A stretch of 34,326 nt of DNA from Clostridia bacterium. Lineage in GTDB: Bacteria > Bacillota > Clostridia > Christensenellales > Aristaeellaceae. The notes under the pieces were generated by a model that saw only the letters and a program-made list of their open reading frames with translations, had not been told where the DNA came from and ran no database searches. Position 1 is the first letter of the stretch. Each line of letters starts with the position of its first letter. The translations under genes and the position numbers were made by a program. The stretch lies in NCBI GenBank assembly GCA_017512675.1, contig JAFWEY010000206.1, positions 1 to 34,326 on the forward strand, given 5' to 3'. Shown one piece after another: positions 1-8,500 of this stretch.

Positions 1-75
1 GGCTTCCAGCCATTCCGGAAGCCTGCTTCGGAAAAGCCGCCAATCGGCTTCGTTCACTGCGGTTTGCACTCCCAT
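1..75 (-). CDS. Small conserved Clostridial protein, N-terminal fragment (cut by window edge)
   Basis: Only the first 25 codons lie in the window and the frame is open to the edge. The start ATG (complement of 73-75) follows a strong GGAGGACG ribosome site. The peptide begins MGVQTAVNEADWRLFRSRLP and continues EWLEA. This resembles the start of a short soluble protein of unknown function common in Clostridia (MN-REWKLFR-KLPEWQEAYM type), recognised from memory and not confirmed. A promoter at 251-279 fits this gene and gives a leader of about 170 nt. A second frame (ATG near 165, also open to the edge) overlaps it but has no comparable ribosome site. No function is assigned. Confidence 0.6.
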   Translation of the reverse strand, partial: MGVQTAVNEADWRLFRSRLPEWLEA

Positions 76-250
76 CGTCCTCCATTTCCCGGCTTTCCCC
101 GGGTGTTTGCCAAAGATTCCCGTGTTTCTTTCTCAAAATGCCCGCCGCCGCGGGAGTCCCGCGGAAATTCATTGCCCTGTTCCTGATCTGCTCAAGACCT
201 TCCTGAACTCCGTGGCTTTGTCGGCTGATTAAGGCATAAACTCATATTGA

Positions 251-279
251 ATAATACTCCAAACCGAGTATCTTTGCAA
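251..279 (-). promoter_or_regulatory. Sigma-A-type promoter for the minus-strand gene at 1-75
   Basis: Read on the minus strand, TTGCAA (274-279) and TATTAT (251-256) are separated by exactly 17 nt. The transcript would start near 244 and run through about 168 nt of untranslated leader to the ATG at 75. I see no clear riboswitch in that leader, only a GC-rich hairpin around 147-165. Confidence 0.6.
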
Positions 280-423
280 GTGTATAACCAGGGTTGAACG
301 GCAGCGAACGGTCTCGGGGCCGGTTCCCCCAGTGACATTCGCAAATGGTATCCGGCTTCCTATGCGGTACAACCCATCTGCGTTATGTTGTTTTTGATTC
401 GCGCCATTGCCACAATAAACGCA

Positions 424-470
424 GCCGGGTCTGCGCAGGGCCCGGCATTCTTTTACCTCTTTTTTTCTTC
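424..470 (+). terminator. Candidate intrinsic terminator with no gene upstream
   Basis: GCCGGGTC (424-431) pairs with GGCCCGGC (439-446), and a T-rich run (448-470) follows. The orientation is plus, yet no plus-strand gene ends before it. It may end an unannotated small transcript from 280-420 or be a leftover of a deleted gene. Confidence 0.45.
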
Positions 471-506
471 AAACGGGGCTGCCTCGCCTTTGGGGCAGCC
501 CCGTTT
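471..506 (-). terminator. 13-bp perfect hairpin, probable terminator of the decayed gene at 772-945
   Basis: AAACGGGGCTGCC (471-483) is perfectly complementary to GGCAGCCCCGTTT (494-506). On the minus strand it lies 3' of the uroporphyrinogen-decarboxylase remnant. The U-tract is short (TTT, then purines), so termination strength is uncertain. Nearly the same hairpin recurs at 31043-31075 after another minus-strand gene. Confidence 0.5.
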
Positions 507-771
507 CTGCCGCACAGGCGAAACGGTCCCTGCCGGTTCCCCGGACCGGGGAGCCCCGGGCCGGGGGCGGGAGGCATATATGCCGCTTTGCCGTACGGAT
601 GATTCCCGAGAATTGATCCTCCCGGCGGCAATACAGCGTATCCCGTGCGCCGCTGCGCAGCAGGGAACCGTTCCCGTGCACTCACAGAAGGACGCTCCTT
701 CCGTCCTGAACAATCCGGTGAATTCAAGACAAAAGAAGCGTCTTCCCTGTTTTCCTTTTCAGGAACGCCAA

Positions 772-945
772 TTACCTGGACAGCCCGATCAGGGCTTCCC
801 GCACCCATCCGAGGCGTTCAAAGGACATATCCATGGGCATGGTGCAGTCGGCGCCGATCATGATGCCCCGGCGCCCGTTTTTCTCCACCAGGGACCGGGT
901 GAATGCCTGAATCTCTTCTTTGCCGGCGCCCTGCCGATTGGGTGA
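772..945 (-). pseudogene. 3' remnant of a uroporphyrinogen decarboxylase (URO-D/methyltransferase) family gene
   Basis: Reading the minus strand, about 57 codons remain before the TAA at 772-774. They include EEIQAFTRSLVEKNGRRGIM followed by IGADCTMPMDMSFERLGWVR. The block (hydrophobic)-IGADCT-P with a following helix is the C-terminal signature of URO-D-family proteins, which include corrinoid methyltransferases (family knowledge). No start codon or catalytic N-terminal part exists upstream; the similarity fades near 930-945, just where the repeated element (copy A) begins on the other strand. The ~340-residue protein is therefore reduced to its tail. The stretch 507-771 between this remnant and the hairpin at 471-506 holds nothing else I recognise. 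Confidence 0.55.
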
Positions 946-954
946 ACGCGGATC

Positions 955-1056
955 TGCCTGTCAGGTCAATCGGAAAATCTGCAGGAAATGGACGGCGCGG
1001 GAACTGCCGGGCGCACCGGCGAACCCGGCGGTGCTGCCCTGGCCGGATCCAGGGCC
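955..1056 (+). repeat. Repeated structured element, copy A (candidate cis-regulatory RNA)
   Basis: This copy shares the blocks CTGCAGGAAATGGACGGCG (979-997) and CCGGCGAACCCGGCGG (near 1016-1031) with copies at 16586-16706 and 19680-19825. Three hairpins can be drawn. CGGCG (993-997) pairs with TGCCG. GCACC pairs with GGTGC around the GCGAACC loop. GCCCTGG (1036-1042) pairs with CCAGGGC (1049-1055) as 7 bp. The two other copies form equivalent hairpins with different bases. No transporter gene follows here; an intrinsic terminator does (1127-1152), so this copy is an orphan or a short stand-alone RNA. I see no convincing promoter before it. Confidence 0.55.
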
Positions 1057-1126
1057 GCGGCCGGCGGGATTGCCGCAGGCAAAAAGCGGGGTATTGCATC
1101 GAAAGGCGTTCGTCAATCCCGGGCTG

Positions 1127-1152
1127 ACCCCGTCGGCACGGGGTTGTTTTTT
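1127..1152 (+). terminator. Strong intrinsic terminator downstream of element copy A
   Basis: ACCCCGT (1127-1133), loop CGGC and ACGGGGT (1138-1144) form a perfect stem, followed by TGTTTTTT. The plus-strand gene nearest upstream is absent, so the terminator belongs to element copy A, either as an expression platform or as the end of a small RNA. The 1153-1436 stretch up to the next promoter shows nothing recognisable beyond a small GCATC/GATGC hairpin near 1219. Confidence 0.75.
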
Positions 1153-1436
1153 GCCGAAAGCACGGATCCCATAAGGGCTCGTGAGGCATTTCCCGCTGTC
1201 CTGCCGAACGAAAACCGCATCAAAATGATGCAGATTCCGGCGAAATCGGGGCGGAACCCGAAAACCGGCTTTTCCCCTGGGTGTCATTGACGCCGCTGTT
1301 CCAATCGAATTCCTTATGTCCCATTGCGCGGAAGATTGATCCTGACGGTGAAACCTGCAGGCTTCGGGAATCAGCAGGTGCAGGCACCGGCAGGGAGGCA
1401 AATGCAGCCGTCCGAAGACCGGTTTCCGGCGCCCTG

Positions 1437-1465
1437 TTGCGAACAGCCGGCGTTGGGTATATAAT
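1437..1465 (+). promoter_or_regulatory. Promoter of the HECFH/HTH protein gene
   Basis: TTGCGA (1437-1442) and TATAAT (1460-1465) are separated by 17 nt. Transcription would start near 1472, about 20 nt before the ATG at 1492. Confidence 0.75.
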
Positions 1466-1491
1466 AAACCGGTGAAAGTGAGGTGACCGGC

Positions 1492-3441
1492 ATGCGCGAA
1501 GGCTGGAATCCGGCAGCCGACGGCGCCTTCGATGAAGACGGCAGCCCGTACGGCGCAGGCGCTTCCCCGTTCGGCACCGCCGCGGAAGCCGGCTGCCCGG
1601 TGCCGCCCTGCCCCGCCCTCGAAAGGTGCGGCGAATGGATTCTGCGCCGCTTCGGGGAATCCCTCACGGAGGACCTGAAAGCCCGCTTTTACGACGGCGA
1701 ACTGGCATGGTGCTTCGACGTGCCGGATTACACCGAGGACAGCATGGCTCTGCGCGACGTGCGCTTTTCCAGGAGCATGAGCTTCTGGCGCCTTGGCCGG
1801 AACTCGTTCCTCGCCGATGCCGAAGCCGTGCTGACGGCGGACATCGCAACGGATTCCGTGCGCGGCCTGCGCAGCATACCGCTGTGCCTGACGCTTCTCC
1901 TGTCTTTCGGGAGGCGCCTGTCCTGCGCCATCGAATCGATCGGCCTCACCAAGCCCGATCGCGACGGCGTTCGGCTGGACGAGTATCTGATCCCGATCAT
2001 GAGCTACGAAGAGGTGGAAAACGCGGCGGAGGAAATGCTGCTGACGTATCAGCCCGAAGCGCTGCGCGACCGGCGCGCGATCGACGCCGCCGGGATGGCG
2101 GAGATCATGGGCCTTCGGATCGAAACGCGCCGCCTCGCGGACATGCCGCGCACGAAAAGCATTCTCTTCTGGAAAGCGGGCAGGATTCGGGTCACGGATT
2201 CTTCCGGGACGGCGATCGAAGAAGCTCCGGTTCCAGCAGACACCATCGTATTGAACGCGAACCTGGTGGACGGGGACAACCGGGAGGTTCAGATCTTCCA
2301 CGAATGCTTCCACGCCGAGTACCACCGTCTGTTCTACAGGCTCCAGCAGGCGCACAGCAGCGATCTCAACACCGTCAGGGCAAAGCGCGGAAAGCGGCGC
2401 CCGCAGCGGGATGCGAAGAACCCTCTGCCGATTCTGGAATGGGAAGCCCGACAGGGCAGCCGCGCCCTGATGATGCCCCGGCTCCTGATTCATCCGCTGC
2501 TGCTGCAATACGGGGAGGAAGAAAGGCATCGCACCAGGCACGCCGGAGAGGCGCTGGAAAACGTCGGCATCCGGATCGCCGCCGAATGGTCTCTGCCCCG
2601 GTACCTCGTCAGGGCCCGCATGATTCATCTGGGATTCTGGCAGGCACAGGGATGCCTGAATTATGTGCGGCGTTCCGGGGCACAGGGCGGATACATCCGG
2701 CCGTTCCTGTTTGACCGCGACAGCTGCCCGGGGACAAAGCACACGTTCGTGATTCAGCCGGCGGACGAAATGCGCCTGTACGAAAACAACCCGGATTACC
2801 GTTCCCGGATCGACACCGGGCAGTACGCTTACGCCGAAGGACACGTTTGCCTGAACGACCCGAAGTATATCCTGCAGGAAGGCGGCGGCCCGCGTTTGAC
2901 CGGCTGGGCCAATCGCCACGTCGATCAGTGCTGCCTGCGCTTCGAAAACGTATACGAGGTGGACGATCATTACGAGTTCCGCCTCAGCCGAATCAACAGC
3001 GACGAGGAATACAACCGGCATTACATCGATTTTATCGCCCGGGGCGACGCGCTGACCGAAACGGAAATCAGCAGCCGGCAGTCGGCGCTCATCACGCAGC
3101 TTCCCCATGCGCCCGGCGCGGCGCTGAAGCGGCTGATGGAGCTGAACGGCCTCACACAGGAAAAGATGGCGGAGAAGGCGCTGGTGTCCCAATCCACGGT
3201 CAGGCGGTGGTGCGCGGAGGAGTATTCCTTCGACGCGGAAACGGCGCTGCGCATCATCGTGGCGCTGTCGCTCCCGCCCTGGCTGTCCGGATGGCTGCTG
3301 GACACGGCAAAAGTGCCGCTTCAGTATCACGGCGTGCACCTGGTATACCGCAACATCATCAACTGCCGCTTCATGGACACGATGGAAACCGTCAACTGCT
3401 ACATTCAGGATTGCGGGTACGATAAGCTCAGGGAAGCATAG
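1492..3441 (+). CDS. Large ImmA/IrrE-like putative metalloprotease with C-terminal helix-turn-helix
   Basis: The 649-aa protein has an FHECFHAEYH segment at about residues 269-278. H270-E271-x-x-H274 fits the zinc-binding HExxH motif of ImmA/IrrE-type peptidases, which cleave or regulate repressors (family knowledge). Residues about 543-575, with the segment GLTQEKMAEKALVSQSTVRR, form an XRE-like helix-turn-helix. The order (long N-terminal part, peptidase motif, about 270 residues, HTH near the C-terminus) is the reverse of usual HTH-ImmA proteins. ATG 1492 is chosen over GTG 1483 because GAGGTG sits 6 nt before it. It is a monocistronic-looking gene with its own promoter. A role as a stress- or element-responsive regulator is inference; the third zinc ligand was not identified. 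Confidence 0.65.
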   Translation: MREGWNPAADGAFDEDGSPYGAGASPFGTAAEAGCPVPPCPALERCGEWILRRFGESLTEDLKARFYDGELAWCFDVPDYTEDSMALRDVRFSRSMSFWRLGRNSFLADAEAVLTADIATDSVRGLRSIPLCLTLLLSFGRRLSCAIESIGLTKPDRDGVRLDEYLIPIMSYEEVENAAEEMLLTYQPEALRDRRAIDAAGMAEIMGLRIETRRLADMPRTKSILFWKAGRIRVTDSSGTAIEEAPVPADTIVLNANLVDGDNREVQIFHECFHAEYHRLFYRLQQAHSSDLNTVRAKRGKRRPQRDAKNPLPILEWEARQGSRALMMPRLLIHPLLLQYGEEERHRTRHAGEALENVGIRIAAEWSLPRYLVRARMIHLGFWQAQGCLNYVRRSGAQGGYIRPFLFDRDSCPGTKHTFVIQPADEMRLYENNPDYRSRIDTGQYAYAEGHVCLNDPKYILQEGGGPRLTGWANRHVDQCCLRFENVYEVDDHYEFRLSRINSDEEYNRHYIDFIARGDALTETEISSRQSALITQLPHAPGAALKRLMELNGLTQEKMAEKALVSQSTVRRWCAEEYSFDAETALRIIVALSLPPWLSGWLLDTAKVPLQYHGVHLVYRNIINCRFMDTMETVNCYIQDCGYDKLREA

Positions 3442-3563
3442 CCCGCGCCAAGCGCGCCGGGAAGGCTGGGGGATCCGTGCGGGGCGTCCTGAAACCCTGC
3501 GCCGGCCGGGCGCATACGGAGCACGTGCCCAACTGTCTGTGCGGCTGCAGAACGGAGACTGAC

Positions 3564-4772
3564 ATGCAAAGAAACTATCAAAAGACGCTGACCGCCTGCT
3601 ACCTGGGCTTCATCACCCAGGCCATCGCCGCGAATTTCGCGCCGCTGCTGTTTTTGCGGTTTCACGCCGATTACGGCATTCCGCTGGGCCGGATCGCGCT
3701 GATATCCACCGCGTTCTACCTGACGCAGCTGGTGGTGGACGTGCTGTGCGCACGGTTTGTGGACGCCATCGGCTACCGCACGTGCGTCGTCGCTTCGGAG
3801 ATAGCCTCGGCGCTTGGCCTGATCGGCCTCGCCTTCGTTCCGGATCTGTTCGCAGATCTGTTCGGAGATCCCTTCGCGGGCATCATCGCGTGCGCAATCG
3901 TCTACGCCGTCGGCAGCGGACTGATCGAAGTGCTGTGCAGCCCGATCGTGGAGGCGTGCCCGTTTGAACGGAAGGAAGCGGTCATGAGCCTGCTGCATTC
4001 GTTCTACTGCTGGGGCGCGGTGGGTGTGATCCTGCTGTCCACGCTGTTCTTCGCCGCCTTCGGCGTCGGGTCCTGGCGAATTCTGGCCTGCCTGTGGGCC
4101 CTGATCCCGCTGTACAACATCTGCAACTTCGCCACCTGCCCGATCGAGCGCCTGGTGGAGGACGGCAAAGGCATGTCGATCCGCGAACTGTTCTTTTCCC
4201 CGCTGTTCTGGACCGCGGTGGTGCTGATGGTGTGCTCAGGCGCCTGCGAGATGGGAATGGCGCAGTGGGCGTCCGCCTTCGCGGAATCCGCGCTGGGGCT
4301 GACCAAAACCGTCGGCGACCTGCTGGGACCGTGCCTGTTCGCTGTCTCGATGGGCGTCAGCCGGGCGCTGTACGGGAAATACGGCGGAAAGCTCGATCTG
4401 ACGAAGACCATGCTGGCTTCCGGCGCGCTTTGCCTGGCATGCTACCTTCTGGCCGCCGCCTCCTCCGGCGCGGTTCCCGGCCTGATCGGCTGCATACTGT
4501 GCGGCTTCTCGGTGGGCATCATGTGGCCCGGCACCCTGAGCATATCCTCGAAAAGCATGCCGCTGGGCGGCACCGCGATGTTCGCGCTGCTGGCCATGGC
4601 AGGCGATCTGGGCGGCGCCAGCGCGCCGGGGCTCGTGGGATGGGCCGCTCAGCGGGCCGGCGACAATCTGCGCGCGGGCTTTCTGGCAGGCGGCGTATTC
4701 CCGGTGCTGCTGATCGCCGGCCTGATCGCGATGCGCCGGCTGGCCGGCGGAAAAAGAGACAGCGCGCGATAA
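3564..4772 (+). CDS. Major facilitator superfamily (MFS) transporter
   Basis: The 402-aa, strongly hydrophobic protein has about 12 predicted membrane helices, for example GIPLGRIALISTAFYLTQLV and later CILCGFSVGIMWPGTLSIS. It would be a secondary transporter of the inner membrane. Length and layout fit MFS permeases, including sugar/H+ symporters, but the substrate cannot be read from the sequence. The ATG at 3564 is preferred over upstream starts (frame open from 3477) because a GGAG site lies 6 nt before it and the first helix begins soon after. It converges on a FucU/RbsD mutarotase gene 109 nt away, which weakly suggests a sugar substrate. I see no clear promoter in 3442-3563. Confidence 0.8.
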   Translation: MQRNYQKTLTACYLGFITQAIAANFAPLLFLRFHADYGIPLGRIALISTAFYLTQLVVDVLCARFVDAIGYRTCVVASEIASALGLIGLAFVPDLFADLFGDPFAGIIACAIVYAVGSGLIEVLCSPIVEACPFERKEAVMSLLHSFYCWGAVGVILLSTLFFAAFGVGSWRILACLWALIPLYNICNFATCPIERLVEDGKGMSIRELFFSPLFWTAVVLMVCSGACEMGMAQWASAFAESALGLTKTVGDLLGPCLFAVSMGVSRALYGKYGGKLDLTKTMLASGALCLACYLLAAASSGAVPGLIGCILCGFSVGIMWPGTLSISSKSMPLGGTAMFALLAMAGDLGGASAPGLVGWAAQRAGDNLRAGFLAGGVFPVLLIAGLIAMRRLAGGKRDSAR

Positions 4773-4881
4773 GCGGCCATCGCGCGCTGACGCCGAAACC
4801 CGGTTCCGCGAAGCTGACCGGAGCGCCGCCGGCGCAGGGTCCGCCGCTTATGCGGCCGGAATTGCGCGGCGCTTCCCCGAA

Positions 4882-5325
4882 TCAGGTCACTCCCTTTTGC
4901 AGAATGATGCAGCCGTAGGGCTGACGCTCACTGGTGGAAATCGTGATGTAGGCTTTCATGCCCTTTTCGTAGAATTTCGTGCGTTCGATGGTTCCGACGC
5001 AGGATACGTCGTAGCCGTGTTTGGCCACCGTTTCCTTCACCGCGTCCCAGACCGGGTTGGATTCCACCACGACGCCCGAATCGGCGTCCGGCACGATATA
5101 CTGAACCGGGTATTTCTCGTACTGCACATCCAGCGGCACCAGCTGCAGGATCGCGTCCAGCATCTGGGCGGCGCCCACCCCTTTGGCCTGAATGCTTACG
5201 CCGTTCGGGCACTTGGTGACGTGGGGGTAAAAGTGGTCCGCAATGACGATCAGGTCGCCATGGCCGGTATCGGCCAGCGCTTTCAACAGATCGGAGCCGA
5301 TGATATCGGGAATTCCGAGCAGCAT
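4882..5325 (-). CDS. fucU: FucU/RbsD family sugar mutarotase (L-fucose mutarotase-like)
   Basis: The 147-aa protein has the layout of FucU: MLLGIPDIIGSDLLKALADT, then GHGDLIVIADHFYP near residues 22-35, and a C-terminal ERTKFYEKGMKAYITIST-E segment ending GCIILQKGV. These enzymes interconvert anomers of free sugars (fucose, ribose) so that the next enzyme or transporter receives the right form (family knowledge). It acts in the cytosol, typically as a multimer. The conserved early His (GHGD) is present. The start ATG has a GAGGAGG site. It has its own promoter (5438-5466) and is not part of the arginine operon, which ends upstream at 5543. No fucose kinase or isomerase is in the window, so the physiological sugar is unknown. 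Confidence 0.85.
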   Translation of the reverse strand: MLLGIPDIIGSDLLKALADTGHGDLIVIADHFYPHVTKCPNGVSIQAKGVGAAQMLDAILQLVPLDVQYEKYPVQYIVPDADSGVVVESNPVWDAVKETVAKHGYDVSCVGTIERTKFYEKGMKAYITISTSERQPYGCIILQKGVT

Positions 5326-5437
5326 AGCAAAGCCTCCTCTTCAATCGCTCGTTTGCGCCGGATTCCGCCGGCGCCCGCTTTTCCGGCCGCCCGCCGCGCC
5401 GTTCCCGGGAGGAAGGCGCGCGGCTGCCTCCGGAACC

Positions 5438-5466
5438 AATATACCACAGAGGGCGCCTCCTGTCCA
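5438..5466 (-). promoter_or_regulatory. Promoter of fucU-like gene
   Basis: On the minus strand TGGACA (5461-5466) and TATATT (5438-5443) are 17 nt apart. It lies just beyond the terminator of the arginine operon and gives a leader of about 105 nt. Confidence 0.65.
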
Positions 5467-5485
5467 CCTTTACCCGCATACCGCG

Positions 5486-5522
5486 AAACGCCCTTCTCCC
5501 CGCACAGGAGAGAAGGGCGTTC
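5486..5522 (-). terminator. Terminator of the arg-car-dapF operon
   Basis: AACGCCCTTCTC (5487-5498) pairs with GAGAAGGGCGTT (5510-5521), a 12-bp stem. On the minus strand it is followed by a short TTT tract. It lies about 20 nt after the stop codon of the carB-dapF fusion. Confidence 0.7.
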
Positions 5523-5542
5523 CCGATCCGGCCCGCGGCCGG

Positions 5543-8500
5543 TCAATACTCCACTTCGCCTTCGTAAATCTTCACCGCGTCGCCGGTCAGGTACACCTGA
5601 TCGCCTTCGACGCGCACCACCAGGTCGCCGCCGCGCAGCTTGACCGTGATGTCGGTATCCTTCTGGCAAAGGCCGTTTTCGATGGCCGCGATGGCCGCGG
5701 CGCAGGCGCCGGTGCCGCAGGCCCACGTTTCTCCGTTTCCGCGCTCCCAGACGCGCATCTTGATCGTGCTCTTGTTGACGACGCGGATAAATTCGGTGTT
5801 GACGCGCTCCGGGAAAATCGGATCGTTTTCAAACAGCGGACCCAGCTGCGGAACCTTGACGCCGTCCACCCTGTCGGAGAATATCACGCAGTGCGGATTT
5901 CCGATCGACAGGCACGTGATCCGGTAGACGCCGCCCGCCACTTTGACCGCCCTGTTGACGATCCGGTCCCCGTCCAGGCTGACCGGCAGCGTTTTGGGAT
6001 CCATGCTGTAGGCGCCCATCGCGACGCGGACCGTGTTCACCTTGCCGGCGATCGTGTAAAGCGTCAGATCCTTGATGCCCGACATGGTTTCCACGGTGAT
6101 GTGGTTCTTGTGCGCCATGCCGCTGTCATAGGCGTATTTGGCGACGCAGCGGATCGAGTTGCCCGCCAGCCGGCCTTCCGAGCCGTCCCGGTTGAAGATT
6201 CGCATGCGTATGTCGGCGATCGGGCTGCGCTCCAGCAGCACGATGCCGTCGCCGCCGATGCCGTAGTGCCGATCGCACATGTTGATCGCCAGCGCCTCCG
6301 GGCAGGTGATCTGCCCTGCGAAGTTGTCGAAGAAGATGTAGTCGTCTCCGGTGCCCTGCATTTTGAAGAAGCGCAGCTTCTGGCGGCTGGAGCGCATATC
6401 GAGAATGTTGATCAGTTCCGTGTTCTGCTGGGAGAATCGGCTGGCGATGATATCGGCCAGCGCGTTTGCCGTATCCAGCGAGGTCAGCACTGCCACGCCG
6501 CGCAGCAGCGCGAAGCGATGCATCCGGATGTAATTGTCCACCGCTTCCGGCTTGGACATGTCGGTGATCACCAGGTAATCCAGCTTGTCCTGATCCAGCA
6601 GCGTCAGAATCTGATCGCTCTCATACAGGTGATCGACCACTTCCACATCCACGCCAAGCATCGCGATGGCTCTGGCGGTCCCTGCGGTCGCGTAGATCGT
6701 CGTGCCCAGATCGCTCAGCTTTTTCGCCAGCGAAACCAGTTCCAGCTTATCCTGATCGCCGACCGAAATCAGAACGCCTTTTCTGGGCTTCCCGCCGATC
6801 GAGAAGCCTGCCGATATCAGCCCCTTGAACAGCGCTTCGGTGAGGGTGGAGCCGATGCCCAGCGCTTCGCCCGTCGATTTCATCTCCGGGCCCAGCGCGG
6901 AATCCACGTCGTTGAGCTTCTCGAACGAGAATACCGGCACCTTCACCGCGGTGTAGGGCGGCGTTTTGTACAGGCCCGTGCCGTACCCCAGAGACGCCAG
7001 CGGCTGGCCGATCATGACCCGCGTGGCCAGATCCACCATCGGAACGCCTGTCACTTTGGAGATGTAGGGAATGGTGCGGGACGCGCGGGGATTCACCTCG
7101 ATCACGTACAGATCGCCCATGTAAATCAGGTACTGAATGTTCACCAGCCCTTTGGTGCCCAGCGCCAGCGCCAGCTGCGTGGAGCGCCTGACGATGATCT
7201 CCAGCATCGCGTCGTTGATCGACATCGGCGGGTACACGGCGATGGAATCGCCGCTGTGCACGCCGGCGCGCTCCACGTGCTGCATCACGCCGGGAATCAG
7301 CACGTCCACGCCGTCGGAGATCACGTCCACCTCCAGTTCGACGCCGGACATGTATTTGTCGATCAGAACCGGGTTTTCGATGCCCTGCGCCAGGATCCTC
7401 TTCATATAGCGGGTCACGTCGTCGGGATTGTGGGCAATGGTCATGTTCTGGCCGCCGATCACATAGCTGGGCCTGAGCAGCACCGGATAGCCCAGGGAAT
7501 CCGCCGCCTCGTACGCCTGCTCCATCGTCATCACCGTATGCCCCTGCGGACGGCGGATGCCGATGGTTTCCAGCAGCTGGTCGAAGCGTTCCCGGTCCTC
7601 TGCGATGTCTATGCCCTCTGCCGAGGTGCCGAGAATCGGGATGCCGCGCTCCGACAGCGTTTTGGTCAGGTTGATCGCGGTCTGCCCGCCGAACGCCACC
7701 ACGACGCCCACTGGCTTCTCCACCGCGATGACGCCCAGCACGTCCTCCGGGGTCAGCGGCTCGAAATACAGCCGGTCGGCCGTGTCGAAATCGGTGGAAA
7801 CCGTTTCCGGGTTGTTGTTGATGATGATTACCTCGTAGCCCAGCTCCCGCAGCGCCCAGGCGCAGTGCACCGAGGAGTAGTCGAATTCGATGCCCTGGCC
7901 GATGCGAATCGGGCCGCCGCCCAGCACGATGATCTTTTCGCGGCCGGAACGGTCCTGCGCGATCATTTCCCGCGCCTCGCACACGTCGTCCATCGTCGAA
8001 TAGAAGTACGGCGTCTCTGCCGCAAATTCGCCGCCGCAGGTGTCGACCATCTTGTAAACCGGCAGGCGCCCTCTTTCGATCTTCGCGCCGGTCAGCCGCG
8101 CGAGCGCCCTGTCCGTATAGCCGTATTTTTTGCCCTGCAGGTAGTTTTCGTCCGTTAAGCCTTCCTCTTCGAGCCGCTGTTCGAAATCCACCAGGTGTTT
8201 GATTTTGCCCAGGAACCAGCGGTCGATTTTGGTGATGTCGAAGATCTCATCGATCGAAACCCCCTGGCGCAGCGCTTCGAATACCGCGAACAGGCGCAGG
8301 TCGTCGCCCTTCGCCATTCTCTCCCGGATGTCCGCGGCATCCCGCATTCCCGGATAGCGCAGCGTGTCTATCTTGATTTCCGCGCCGCGCACCGCCTTCA
8401 TGATCGCCATTTCAAACGACGGGGCGATGGCCATCACTTCGCCGGTCGCCTTCATCTGCGTGCCCAGCTTCCGGGACGCGTTGACGAATTTGTCGAACGG

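Noticed and set aside
345-945. Plus- and minus-strand open frames in the 5' gene-poor region
   Set aside because: They run through hairpins and the URO-D remnant in the wrong frame; none has a ribosome site or family features.
961-3339. Very long open frame (792 codons) on the minus strand opposite the HECFH/HTH gene
   Set aside because: It is a GC-rich shadow: rich in Arg, Pro, Ala and His, with no recognisable domain and no ribosome site, while the plus frame has promoter, ribosome site and domains.
5243-8158. 971-codon plus-strand open frame opposite carB
   Set aside because: It is antisense to the clear CarB-DapF coding sequence, with repetitive His/Arg/Asp composition typical of a mirror frame.
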